Below are positions 1-8,053 of a stretch of DNA of 64,000 bases, one piece after another. The notes beneath the pieces are model-generated. The model saw only the letters and a program-made list of their open reading frames with translations, did not search any database and was not told where the DNA came from. Each line of letters starts with the position of its first letter. Within the stretch, counting starts at the first letter, position 1. Position numbers and translations under genes: made by a program. The stretch comes from SHZI01 sp963802215. Lineage in GTDB: Bacteria; Pseudomonadota; Gammaproteobacteria; Steroidobacterales; GCA-2729495. The DNA lies in the NCBI GenBank assembly GCA_963802215.1, contig CAWDHQ010000001.1, positions 1,116,001 to 1,180,000 on the forward strand, in the 5' to 3' direction.

Positions 1-1037
1 AGGATCTGGATGGCGTCCAGCGCCATCTGCGTGGCCCGCTCCGCCGTGTACAGGATGGCGCCGGCCGCGTCCCGGCGGGTGGTGCGGCCCGCATCCGCGG
101 CCCGGGCCACGGCGTACACGTAGGCCTTGCAGGCGTGAAGCGTCGTGTACATGTCGGCCAGCTTGCCCTGGATCAGCTGGAACTCGCCGATGGACTGGCC
201 GAACTGCCGGCGCTGGTGCACGTAGGGCAGCACGGTGTCCAGGCAGGCCTGCATGATGCCGAGGGGGCCGGCGCTCAGGACGATGCGCTCGTAGTCGAGG
301 CCGCTCATCAGCACGCGCACGCCCTCGTTGCGGGTGCCGAGGACATTGGCGGCCGGCACGTGGCAGTCCCGGAACACCAGCTCGCAGGTGTTCGAGCCGC
401 GCATCCCCAGCTTGTCCAGCTTCTGGGCGGTGGAGAAGCCGGGAAAGCCCTTCTCCACGAGGAAAGCGGTGATGCCCTTCGCGCCGGCGTCGGGCTCCGT
501 GCGCGCGTAGACGATCAGCACGTCCGCGTCCGGGCCGTTGGTGATCCACATCTTCGAGCCGTTGAGCACGTAGCCGTCGCCCCGCGCCTCCGCGCGGAGC
601 CGCATGCTGACGACGTCGGAGCCCGAGCCGGCCTCGCTCATCGCCAGTGCGCCCACGTGCTCGCCGCTCACCAGCTTCGGCAGGTGGCGGCGCTTCTGCT
701 CCGCGGTGCCGTTCCGCTGCAGCTGGCTGACGCACAGGTTGGAGTGCGCGCCGTAGCTCAGGCCCACCGACGCCGAGGCGCGGCTGATCTCCTCCATGGC
801 CAGCACGTGCTCCAGGTAGCCGAGGCCCGCGCCGCCGTAGCCGTGCTCGACGGTGATGCCGAGCAGGCCGACGGCGCCCATGCGGGGCCAGAGCTCGTTG
901 GGAAACTGGTTCGACGCGTCGATCTCCGCGGCGCGCGGCGCGATCTCGCTGGCGGCGAAGGCCCGCACCGTGTCCCGGAGCAGGCAGGCATCCCCGGAAA
1001 ATCCGAAGTCCAGGAAATCCGGCGCCAGGCTGCTCAC
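1..1037 (-). CDS. liuA: Isovaleryl-CoA dehydrogenase, C-terminal end cut by window edge
   Basis: Acyl-CoA dehydrogenase acting on isovaleryl-CoA in leucine breakdown; FAD enzyme that passes electrons to ETF. About 345 residues are present from a GTG start; the last part of the roughly 390-residue family length lies beyond base 1. Visible marks are the substrate/flavin segment MSEAGSGSD (residues 133-141), MWITNGPDADV (163-173), and SGLDYERIVL (245-254), where Glu250 sits at the catalytic-base position that is diagnostic of isovaleryl-CoA dehydrogenases rather than short/medium-chain enzymes. QRRQFGQSI follows in the C-terminal helical domain. The GTG start overlaps the stop of the upstream MerR gene by 4 bp (GTGA), so the two are translationally coupled. 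The neighbour and motifs together support LiuA; the remaining liu genes would lie off the left edge. Confidence 0.86.
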   Translation of the reverse strand, partial: MSSLAPDFLDFGFSGDACLLRDTVRAFAASEIAPRAAEIDASNQFPNELWPRMGAVGLLGITVEHGYGGAGLGYLEHVLAMEEISRASASVGLSYGAHSNLCVSQLQRNGTAEQKRRHLPKLVSGEHVGALAMSEAGSGSDVVSMRLRAEARGDGYVLNGSKMWITNGPDADVLIVYARTEPDAGAKGITAFLVEKGFPGFSTAQKLDKLGMRGSNTCELVFRDCHVPAANVLGTRNEGVRVLMSGLDYERIVLSAGPLGIMQACLDTVLPYVHQRRQFGQSIGEFQLIQGKLADMYTTLHACKAYVYAVARAADAGRTTRRDAAGAILYTAERATQMALDAIQI

Positions 1038-1441
1038 CGGCCCGCCTTGCTGACGTTAACGTCACTCTTCATGAGCTCGGCGAAGCACTTCGCCTCCACC
1101 TCGCCCATGGTCACCAGCGTCGCCTCGATGTCCCGGAGCTTCTGCAGGAGTTCCGCCCGGTGCTCCCGGATCTTGTCGCACAGGCGCAGCAGCTGGCGCG
1201 CACCGCCGGCCTGCTTCGGGTCGTACATGTCGATGATCTCCCGGCACTCCTCCAGCGAGAAGCCGAGGCGCTGGCCCCGCAGGACCAGGCGCACGCGGGT
1301 CCGGTCCCGGTCGGAGTAGAGGCGGGTCTGGCCGCGCCGGGCCGGGGCGACCAGCCCCTTGTCCTCGTAGAAGCGCAGCGCGCGGGGCGTGACCCCGAAC
1401 TCCTGGGCGAGCTGCTGGATGGTGTAGCGCTGGTCGGGCAA
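1034..1441 (-). CDS. liuR: MerR-family regulator of leucine/isovalerate catabolism (LiuR)
   Basis: Transcription factor with an N-terminal MerR winged helix-turn-helix (YTIQQLAQEFGVTPRALRFYEDKGL, residues 6-30) and a C-terminal coiled dimerization helix (roughly residues 75-125). I chose the TTG at 1441, giving 135 aa, because it begins 4 residues before the family-typical YTI start. An ATG 72 bases upstream (1513) is in frame but would place coding sequence over the operator palindrome at 1463-1480. Coupling to liuA by a GTGA overlap and the DNA-binding sequence identify it as LiuR, known in gammaproteobacteria and relatives to control branched-chain amino acid degradation genes. The effector is not visible from the sequence. 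Confidence 0.8.
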   Translation of the reverse strand: MPDQRYTIQQLAQEFGVTPRALRFYEDKGLVAPARRGQTRLYSDRDRTRVRLVLRGQRLGFSLEECREIIDMYDPKQAGGARQLLRLCDKIREHRAELLQKLRDIEATLVTMGEVEAKCFAELMKSDVNVSKAGR

Positions 1442-1462
1442 GGGTGGATACCGGACGACCGG

Positions 1463-1480
1463 GTTGACGTATACGTCAAC
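1463..1480. promoter_or_regulatory. Putative LiuR operator, 18-bp perfect palindrome
   Basis: GTTGACGTATACGTCAAC is a perfect 18-bp inverted repeat located 22 bp upstream of the proposed liuR start. On the reverse strand a TATAGT hexamer (complement of 1479-1484) lies at its edge and could be a -10 element. Position and dyad symmetry fit autoregulation of liuR-liuA; resemblance to published LiuR sites is from memory. Confidence 0.62.
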
Positions 1481-1530
1481 TATAGGCCGGAGGCCCGGCG
1501 CCGGGCAAGACATCCGTCACGGATTGGCGC

Positions 1531-1622
1531 GTAGGAGCGCCGACCGGCGCGACCCCCTTTCCGCTCGAGACTCGCGGACTCGATTCTCGCGGAAAGGGGG
1601 TCGCGCCGGTCGGCGCTCCTAC
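1531..1622. repeat. 92-bp REP-like palindromic pair
   Basis: Two inverted GTAGGAGCGCCGACCGGCGC units flank a core containing CTCGAGACTCGCGG and GACTCGATTCTCG. The whole element folds as one long hairpin (the left and right 33 bases are complementary). The core is shared with the elements at 26294, 30753 and 49669. The right end overlaps the tadA stop codon. Confidence 0.9.
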
Positions 1623-2125
1623 GGGCGACGCGCGCGGAAGAAGGCCTGGAGGATCTCGCGGCACTCGGCAGCCAGCACGCCGCCGGTCACGGCCACCCGG
1701 TGGTTGGCGGCCGGGCTGCCCAGCACGTCGATCACCGTGCCGGTGGCGCCGGCCCGCAGGTCCTCGCAGCCGTAGACGACCCGGGCCACCCGCGCGTGGA
1801 TCATGGCGCCGGCGCACATGGGGCACGGCTCCATGGTCACGTACAGGGTGCTGCCGGTAAGGCGGTAGTTGCGGAGCTGGCGGGCACCGGCCCGCAGCGC
1901 CTCGATCTCGGCGTGGGACGTGGGATCGGCGCTCCCGATGGGGCGGTTCCAGCCCTCCCCGATCACGACCCCTTCCAGTACCAGCACGGCCCCGACGGGC
2001 ACCTCGCCCGCCGCCTCCGCCGTGCGGGCCAGCTCGATGGCCCGGCGCATGTAGACGGCGTCGTCGCGGGTGGCGGGCACGCCGCAGGCGGGGATGGGGC
2101 CGCCGGTGGCGGGTGGATCGGACAT
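1619..2125 (-). CDS. tadA: tRNA(adenine34) deaminase TadA
   Basis: Zinc deaminase that converts the wobble adenosine of tRNA-Arg(ACG) to inosine. From the ATG at 2125 it has 168 aa, normal for TadA. HAEIEALRAG (residues 71-80) supplies the zinc-ligand His71 and proton-shuttle Glu73; EPCPMCAGAMI (99-109) supplies the two cysteine ligands (Cys101, Cys104). An upstream in-frame ATG at 2395 would overlap the divergent gene at 2235 and encodes no deaminase-like residues, so it was not used. The TAG stop is formed by the GTAG head of the adjacent repeat. Confidence 0.93.
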   Translation of the reverse strand: MSDPPATGGPIPACGVPATRDDAVYMRRAIELARTAEAAGEVPVGAVLVLEGVVIGEGWNRPIGSADPTSHAEIEALRAGARQLRNYRLTGSTLYVTMEPCPMCAGAMIHARVARVVYGCEDLRAGATGTVIDVLGSPAANHRVAVTGGVLAAECREILQAFFRARRP

Positions 2126-2234
2126 AAGAGGGCAGTATAAAGCGGCAAGCGCGGGAGGCGCGGGCGGGTTCCGCGTAACAGCGAGGGCGGGCGGGTACGA
2201 TCGGAGGACCGCCGGTTCCGAGGAGGACGATCCC

Positions 2235-2636
2235 ATGCTGACGCTCGAGGAAACCCTGTGGGACCTGGAACAGAAGTTCTGGCTGGAGGGCCCCGACTTC
2301 CACGCCCGGCACCTGACGGACGACTGCGTCCTGCTGCTCCCGCGACCGGCAGGCGTGCTGTCGAAGGATGGGGCCGTGGAGTGGGTCCGCGACACGCCCC
2401 GCTGGACGGGCGTCCGCTTCGGGGGACGGCGACTCCTCCGGCTTCAGGACCGCATCATCCTGCTCGCGTACAACGCCAGCGCCCACCGCCGCAAGGAGCT
2501 GACCATGTATCGCGTCCTGGCGTCGAGCCTGTACGTCAACCGGGATGGCGACTGGCGCATGACCTTTCACCAGGAGACCCTCGACGAGGTGCTGAGCGGC
2601 GCGACGGGGCGCTTCGAGACGCTGAAGGAGCCCTGA
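2235..2636 (+). CDS. Small NTF2-like (SnoaL/DUF4440-type) protein, function unknown
   Basis: A 133-aa cytosolic protein with no signal peptide. The pattern of an N-terminal helix (LTLEETLWDLEQKFW), DCVLLLP, and late beta strands (ELTMYRVLASSLYV ... WRMTFHQET) fits the cone-shaped NTF2-like fold used by small binding proteins and isomerases. No catalytic residues can be assigned. The start is well supported by AGGAGG 8-9 bases upstream of the ATG. It is divergent from tadA, and a lipoprotein gene follows 72 bp downstream on the same strand. Confidence 0.72.
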   Translation: MLTLEETLWDLEQKFWLEGPDFHARHLTDDCVLLLPRPAGVLSKDGAVEWVRDTPRWTGVRFGGRRLLRLQDRIILLAYNASAHRRKELTMYRVLASSLYVNRDGDWRMTFHQETLDEVLSGATGRFETLKEP

Positions 2637-2708
2637 CGCCCAGGCCGGGAATGCGCGTGATAGATTCCCGGGGAATCGCTCGCGCCCGAGCTCCCCGGAG
2701 GAACGTCC

Positions 2709-3872
2709 ATGCATCCCCTGCTTCGGTCCTGCCTGCCCGCCCTGGTCGCCGTGTCATTGCTGGCGGGGTGCAGCCCCGCCGACGGCCCCGAGGAGGCACC
2801 GGCGGCGGACGGGGCGCCGGCACCCGGCTCCCTCCCGGTGCTCGTCCGGCCGGACGGCACCTATCCCGTGCGGGCGCTGGAGAAGGACGCCGTCGTCGTC
2901 AAGGTGATCCAGAACGGCGTGGAGAACCTGCAGCAGGCGCCCAGCATCGAGGCCGGGCTGAAGACCAACCTGGAGAAGATGGCGTCCCTGGTGCAGCAGG
3001 CCTGCACCACGGGCGGCAAGCCCGACTTCCTGCTGTTCAACGAGTTCCCCCTCACCGGCTACTCCGCCGGCTCCCGGGACGAGAAGCTCAAATTCACCAT
3101 CACGATCCCGGGCCCCGAGACCGAGCGCCTCGGTGCCCTCGCCCGGGACTGCGACACGTACATCATCTTCGGCAGCTACGCGCGGGACGACGACTGGCCC
3201 GGCCACATCCTCAGCATCAACACGGTGCTGGACCGCCAGGGCCGGATCGCCCAGACGTACTGGAAGACCCGCAACATCACGCGCCTGACGCCAAACGAGG
3301 AGATCCCCACCACCACCATCGAGAACGTGCGGGACAGATTCCGTGCGCGCTACGGCATCGAGGCCGAGTTCCCCGTGCTGCAGACCGAGTACGGCAACAT
3401 CGCGGTCAGCACCGTGCAGCTGGACCCCTTCGTGTTTGCCGCCTTCGCCATGCGCGGCGTCGAGATCATGTTCAGGACGGCAACGCTGTTCTCACCGGAT
3501 GATGTCAAGGCGACGGCCCGGTATCACAACGTCTACTCGGCCATGTCGAACATCACCTTCCCGCCGGACAGCCCGGTGGCGGCCATGGGCGGCCAGTCGC
3601 TGATCGTGAGCCCGCGGGGCGAGGTGCTGGCGGAGGACCCGACCAACAACGAGGGCATCATCGAGGCCACCATCCCGATCGCCGAGTTCCGCCGGAACCG
3701 CCGGATCCCGCGCTACCCGCTGGAGGTCGTCGCGCCGGTATTCGACCAGTACCGGCAGGAACTGCCGCTGAACCACCTGGACCTGCCGCCCGGGGAGTTG
3801 CCGCAGACCGGGGACGACATGAAGAAGCTGCTGGACCGGCTGAGCCGCTGGCTGAACCCGGCGACGCCGTAA
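2709..3872 (+). CDS. Nitrilase-fold (carbon-nitrogen hydrolase) lipoprotein lacking the catalytic cysteine
   Basis: A 387-aa exported protein: signal peptide with lipobox LAGC (Cys21), a short acidic linker, then a carbon-nitrogen hydrolase domain. The Glu (FNEFPLTGY, about residue 113) and Lys (YWKTRNITRL, about residue 184) of the Glu-Lys-Cys triad are recognisable. At the cysteine strand the sequence is GNIAVSTVQLDPF, with Ser/Thr where active nitrilases have Cys, and no other cysteine is near. It may be catalytically dead, use another nucleophile, or bind ligand only. The stop is followed after 5 bases by the GH13 gene, suggesting one transcript. Overall fold call is solid; activity is uncertain. 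Confidence 0.78.
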   Translation: MHPLLRSCLPALVAVSLLAGCSPADGPEEAPAADGAPAPGSLPVLVRPDGTYPVRALEKDAVVVKVIQNGVENLQQAPSIEAGLKTNLEKMASLVQQACTTGGKPDFLLFNEFPLTGYSAGSRDEKLKFTITIPGPETERLGALARDCDTYIIFGSYARDDDWPGHILSINTVLDRQGRIAQTYWKTRNITRLTPNEEIPTTTIENVRDRFRARYGIEAEFPVLQTEYGNIAVSTVQLDPFVFAAFAMRGVEIMFRTATLFSPDDVKATARYHNVYSAMSNITFPPDSPVAAMGGQSLIVSPRGEVLAEDPTNNEGIIEATIPIAEFRRNRRIPRYPLEVVAPVFDQYRQELPLNHLDLPPGELPQTGDDMKKLLDRLSRWLNPATP

Positions 3873-3877
3873 CCGCC

Positions 3878-5353
3878 GTGCCGGCCCACCCCTCGCTGTA
3901 CCAGATCAACACGCGCGTCTGGCTCACCACGCTGTCCGGCTCACTGGGCCGGCGCGCGACCCTGGACGACGTCACCGATGCCGAACTGGACCGGCTGCAG
4001 GCACTGGGTTTCGACTGGGTCTGGCTGCTCTCTGTCTGGCAGACCGGGCCAGCGGCGCGGGCGATCTCCCGGGCCAGTCCGGAGTGGCGCCGCGAGTTCG
4101 CGGCGACGCTGCCGGATCTCGGCGACGACGATATCGCCGGCTCCGGGTTTGCCATCCGGGAGTACGCCGTGCACCGGGACCTGGGCGGTCCCGCAGCACT
4201 GGCCCGCCTGCGGGAGCGGCTGACGCAGCGCGGACTGAAGCTCATGCTCGACTTCGTGCCGAACCACACGGCGCCGGATCACCCGTGGATCGACGAGCAT
4301 CCGGAGTACTTCATCCACGGCACCGAGGCCGACCTGGCCCGCGCGCCGCAGGACTACTGCCGCGTGCAGACCCGGGACGGACCGCGGGTCCTGGCCCACG
4401 GCCGGGACCCGCACTTTGCCGGCTGGCCCGACACCCTGCAGCTCGACTACGGCAACCCGGAACTGCAACAGGCCATGGCCGGTGAACTGGAAGCGATCGC
4501 CGGCCAGTGCGACGGGGTCCGCTGCGACATGGCCATGCTGCTCCTGCCCGACGTCTTCAAACGCACCTGGGGCATCCGCGCCGATCCGTTCTGGCCGAAG
4601 GCCACGGAGACCGTGCGACGCCGGTATCCCGGCTTCCTGTTCCTGGCCGAAGTCTACTGGGACCTGGAGTGGACGCTGCAGCAGCAGGGATTCGACTACA
4701 CCTATGACAAGCGGCTCTACGACCGCCTGCGGGAAGGTCACGCCCGGCCGGTCCGGGAGCACCTGCTCGCCGGGCCCGAGTACCAAAGCAGGCTGGCCCG
4801 CTTCCTGGAGAACCACGATGAGCCGCGGGCGGCGGCGGCCTTCCCGCCCGGCATGCACGAGGCCGCGGCGGTCATCACCTTCCTGTCACCGGGGCTCCGC
4901 TTCTTCCACCAGGGCCAGTTCGTGGGACGGACGAAACGACTCTCGCCGCACCTGGTTCGCGCGCCGCAGGAGCCGGTCAACCCGCGGCTGCAAATGTTCT
5001 ACGAGCGGCTGCTCCACGTGCTCCGCCAGCCCGTCCTGCGGGATGGCCAGTGGCAACTGCTCGACTGCCGGCAGGCCTGGGACGGGAACTGGACCTGGGA
5101 CTGCTTTCTGGCCTTCGCCTGGCACGGGGCCGGTGGCGAGCGGCTGCTCGTCACGGTCAACTACGCGCCGAACCGGAGCCAGTGCTACGTGCGGCTGCCC
5201 TTTCACGACCTGGCCGGCCGCGACTGGCAACTCACGGACCTGATGGGGGATGCCCGCTACGGGCGCGACGGCAGCGACCTCGAGGCCCGCGGGCTCTACC
5301 TGGACGAGGCGCCGTGGCAGGCCCGCGTCTTCTCGCTCGGGAAAACGGGCTGA
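3878..5353 (+). CDS. GH13 alpha-amylase-family glycoside hydrolase/transferase
   Basis: A 491-aa protein with the (beta/alpha)8 barrel motifs of GH13 in order: DFVPNH (residues 125-130), GVRCDMAML with the nucleophile Asp217, FLAEVYW with the acid/base Glu258, and ENHDEPR with His313-Asp314. All catalytic residues are present. A C-terminal beta domain (about residues 400-490) follows. No signal peptide, so it is probably cytosolic and acts on maltodextrin/trehalose-like or storage glucan substrates; the exact specificity cannot be read. The GTG start lies 5 bases after the stop of the nitrilase-fold gene, so the two are probably coupled. Confidence 0.85.
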   Translation: MPAHPSLYQINTRVWLTTLSGSLGRRATLDDVTDAELDRLQALGFDWVWLLSVWQTGPAARAISRASPEWRREFAATLPDLGDDDIAGSGFAIREYAVHRDLGGPAALARLRERLTQRGLKLMLDFVPNHTAPDHPWIDEHPEYFIHGTEADLARAPQDYCRVQTRDGPRVLAHGRDPHFAGWPDTLQLDYGNPELQQAMAGELEAIAGQCDGVRCDMAMLLLPDVFKRTWGIRADPFWPKATETVRRRYPGFLFLAEVYWDLEWTLQQQGFDYTYDKRLYDRLREGHARPVREHLLAGPEYQSRLARFLENHDEPRAAAAFPPGMHEAAAVITFLSPGLRFFHQGQFVGRTKRLSPHLVRAPQEPVNPRLQMFYERLLHVLRQPVLRDGQWQLLDCRQAWDGNWTWDCFLAFAWHGAGGERLLVTVNYAPNRSQCYVRLPFHDLAGRDWQLTDLMGDARYGRDGSDLEARGLYLDEAPWQARVFSLGKTG

Positions 5354-5427
5354 CGATGCCTTGAGCCACCTCAATTCGCCCGCGCACCCGTTCCGGTAAA
5401 CTGCGCCGCAACTCGGACAGGCGAACC

Positions 5428-7032
5428 ATGGAAACCGCGACCAGCCCGGACCTCATTGCCTCGCTGACTGCTGCCGTTGGCAGGGACCGTGTCATCACCG
5501 ACCCGGTCCTGCGCCAGCTGCTCAGCTCGGATCTCTACGCGGAGGGAGCCACCTGCGCCGCCGCGATCCGGCCGGCCGATACCGCCTCCCTGGCGGCCGC
5601 CGTGGCCGCGGCAACCCGGGCCGGCCATGCCGTGATCCCCCGCGGGGGCGGCCTGTCCTACACCCGGGGCTACGTGCCGGACACGGAACGGTCCGTGATC
5701 GTCGACACCCGGGACCTGGCCGGCATCGTGGAGCTGGACGCGGCCGGCATGACCCTGACCGTGCGCATCGGCACGACTTGGGAAGCGATCGACGCCGCGC
5801 TCGCGCCCCACGGCCTGCGGCTCCCCTACTTCGGCACCTTCTCGGGGAGGGCCGCGACCGTCGGCGGCGGCCTGTCCGGCGGTGCGCTCTTCTACGGCAC
5901 GGCCCGCTACGGCGCCGCCGCGGACAACGTGCTGGACCTCGAGATCGTCTGCGCCGACGGGCGCGTGCTGCGCACCGGCCAGGCGGCCCTGCGCAACGGC
6001 AAGCCCTTCTACCGCACCCACGGCCCCGACTTCACCGGGCTCTTCCTGCACGACGGGGGCGCCTTCGGGATAAAGACCGAGGCCACGTTCCGCCTGATCG
6101 AGCGCCCGGCCCACACCGGCTACCTGTCCTGGGCCTTCCCCGACGCGTTCTCCGCCGCGGCCGCGGTGTCGGGCATCGGGCGCAGCGGCGCGACCGAGGA
6201 GGCCTACGTGTTCGACCCGGCGACGACGGCGCGGGGCATGGCGGCGAGCACTCTCTCCAGCGACCTCCGCCGGCTCCGGGGCATCGTCACCGGCCAGGGC
6301 GGGCTGCTCGCGGGCCTCAGGGCCGGCGCGCGGGTCGTGCTCGCGGGCAAGCGCCTGGTGCCCGCCGGCTGGCACTCCCTGCACCTGGTGTGCGCCGCCC
6401 GCACGGCGCCGGCCCTGGCGTCCGACCTGGACCAGTGCAGGACGTTGCTGGCCCGGCACGGCGGCCAGGAAATCCCGGACTCCATCCCGATGGGCGTGCG
6501 CGCCCAGCCCTTCGACAACCTGAACGGCGTGGTCGGCCCGAAGGGCGAGCGCTGGATGGCGCTGAATGCCAAGGTGCGCCACGGCGACGCGCAGCAGATC
6601 ATCACCCGCTTCGGTGAGCTGATCGGTCCTTACCGCGAGCGGATGGCCGCCGCGCGCGTGACCTACTCGACCCTCTTCACGGCCATGAGCACCCACGCCT
6701 TCAGCTTCGAGGTGGTGTACCACTGGCCCGACCGCTGGCTGCCGCTGCACCGGGCGACGGCCGATCCAGCCTTCCTCGCGAAGCTGCCGGCCGACACGCC
6801 GAACCCGGCCGGCTCGGCACTCGTGGCCGAACTGCGCGAGCGCACGCTGGATCTCTACGACGAGCTGGGCGTCGCCTCCAACCAGCTCGGCCGCACCTAC
6901 CGCTACTACGACAACCTGGCGCCGGAGACGCGGGGGCTGCTCGATGCGCTCAAGGCTGCGCTGGATCCGGAGGGGATGATGAATCCCGGCGTGCTGGCGC
7001 CGCGGGGGCGGCGCCAGTCCACGGCGGCTTGA
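5428..7032 (+). CDS. FAD-linked oxidase (PCMH-type; D-lactate/glycolate dehydrogenase-like)
   Basis: A 534-aa flavoprotein. The N-terminal FAD-binding PCMH domain (about residues 45-225) shows the pyrophosphate loop PRGGGLSYTRGY (71-82) and the GTFSGRAATVGGGLSGGALF stretch (136-155). The C-terminal cap ends with RYYDNLAPETRGLLDALKAALDPEGMMNPGVL, the usual 'DP.g.mNPG' signature of the GlcD/D-LDH/alkyl-DHAP synthase superfamily. It has no iron-sulfur domain and no signal peptide. Substrate is unknown; a hydroxy acid is most likely. An AATTCG...GTAAACT segment upstream (5371-5403) may hold the promoter. It converges with the next gene, 9 bp apart. Confidence 0.82.
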   Translation: METATSPDLIASLTAAVGRDRVITDPVLRQLLSSDLYAEGATCAAAIRPADTASLAAAVAAATRAGHAVIPRGGGLSYTRGYVPDTERSVIVDTRDLAGIVELDAAGMTLTVRIGTTWEAIDAALAPHGLRLPYFGTFSGRAATVGGGLSGGALFYGTARYGAAADNVLDLEIVCADGRVLRTGQAALRNGKPFYRTHGPDFTGLFLHDGGAFGIKTEATFRLIERPAHTGYLSWAFPDAFSAAAAVSGIGRSGATEEAYVFDPATTARGMAASTLSSDLRRLRGIVTGQGGLLAGLRAGARVVLAGKRLVPAGWHSLHLVCAARTAPALASDLDQCRTLLARHGGQEIPDSIPMGVRAQPFDNLNGVVGPKGERWMALNAKVRHGDAQQIITRFGELIGPYRERMAAARVTYSTLFTAMSTHAFSFEVVYHWPDRWLPLHRATADPAFLAKLPADTPNPAGSALVAELRERTLDLYDELGVASNQLGRTYRYYDNLAPETRGLLDALKAALDPEGMMNPGVLAPRGRRQSTAA

Positions 7033-7041
7033 GGGACCTGA

Positions 7042-7950
7042 TCAGCGCAGGATCTCGAAGGCGCCCGGGTCCAGTCGCTTCGCGTGCTCCGCAGCCTCCT
7101 TCGCTTCGGCATCCATGCCGAGCCAGCCATAGGTATCCGCGAGATAGACGTAGACCCGCGGATCGTCTGGATCCGACTGCGCGGCGATCAGGAGCTGCTG
7201 CAGCGCCGGCTGGAAGTCCTTCTCGCCGTGGAGCCGGACGCCGCGCCCCAGCGGGGAGTTCGGCTCGATGGCGTTGCGCGCCGGTCGCGCTGGAGCGACG
7301 GGGTTCGCGGCTCCGGCCACCGGTTGCGCCCCAACGCGCACCAAAGTGCAGTCCGGCAACCGGAACTCCCGGATGGTGCCCTGGTCGACGATGTCGAATC
7401 CCAGCAGGGGGAGGCCCTGATCCGGGAGCGCAAAGACCTGCCCGTCCTGCATGCGGTACTGGATGGGGCCGAGCGAGTCATCGCCGGAGCTGTCGCTGGA
7501 GGACCACGACCCGGGCCTGAACTCGGTCGTGCCCCCGCCAAACACGACCTCGCACATCGCAGCTCCCGGATTCGCGAGCATCCCCATCAGCTGTGACAGG
7601 TCATCCCCGCCGCGTGGCGTGGCGCCGGTGGGGACTCGCCAACGCCCGAGCAAGGGATTGCGATCCGGTGGAAGTGGAGGCGAGGCGAGGAGTCTGGCGC
7701 GCAAGGCCGTTAACGCGGCCTCGTTTTCTGCATTCTGGCGTGCCCGCTCGGCCCGCTCGGGTGCGGAGCGGCGCTCGAATTCCTCGTCGCGTTGACGCTG
7801 CTGTTCGTAGGCCTCGTCCCGGCTTTCCTGCTCCCACCTTTCCTCCTCCTCTTCCGAGCAGGAGTAGTAGCCGCAGTTCTTGGCCTGGGCAAAAGCGGGG
7901 CTGGCGATTCCAGTCAGCGCAAGTACGGCAATCCAGCGACAGAGGTTCAT
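7042..7950 (-). CDS. Exported protein with charged coiled region and C-terminal TPR-like helices
   Basis: A 302-aa protein of unknown function. The ATG at 7950 gives a clean signal peptide (MNLCRWIAVLALTGIASPAFA) with an AFA cleavage site; an in-frame ATG 75 bases upstream would spoil it. After cleavage comes a Glu/Gln/Arg-rich, probably helical segment (about residues 30-90), then a Ser/Gly-rich middle, and finally about 60 residues that read as one to two TPR helices (FQPALQQLLIAAQSDPDDPRVYVYLADTYGWLGMDAEAKEAAEHAKRLDP). Likely periplasmic. It shares a strand with the following lipoprotein gene but the gap is about 100 bp. Confidence 0.7.
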   Translation of the reverse strand: MNLCRWIAVLALTGIASPAFAQAKNCGYYSCSEEEEERWEQESRDEAYEQQRQRDEEFERRSAPERAERARQNAENEAALTALRARLLASPPLPPDRNPLLGRWRVPTGATPRGGDDLSQLMGMLANPGAAMCEVVFGGGTTEFRPGSWSSSDSSGDDSLGPIQYRMQDGQVFALPDQGLPLLGFDIVDQGTIREFRLPDCTLVRVGAQPVAGAANPVAPARPARNAIEPNSPLGRGVRLHGEKDFQPALQQLLIAAQSDPDDPRVYVYLADTYGWLGMDAEAKEAAEHAKRLDPGAFEILR

Positions 7951-8053
7951 GGTTGCTCCTATGGGGAATAGGAACTGCAGACACCCTATCGGCTGAGTGT
8001 GGCAGACCGGAACGCCCGCCGCCATGCCTGCCAGGCGTGAACCTGGCGACCGG

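Noticed and set aside
1531..1622. Possible Rho-independent terminator or attenuator
   Set aside because: The hairpin has no T-tract, and identical elements recur at other loci, so it is a repeat family first; it may still affect 3' ends.
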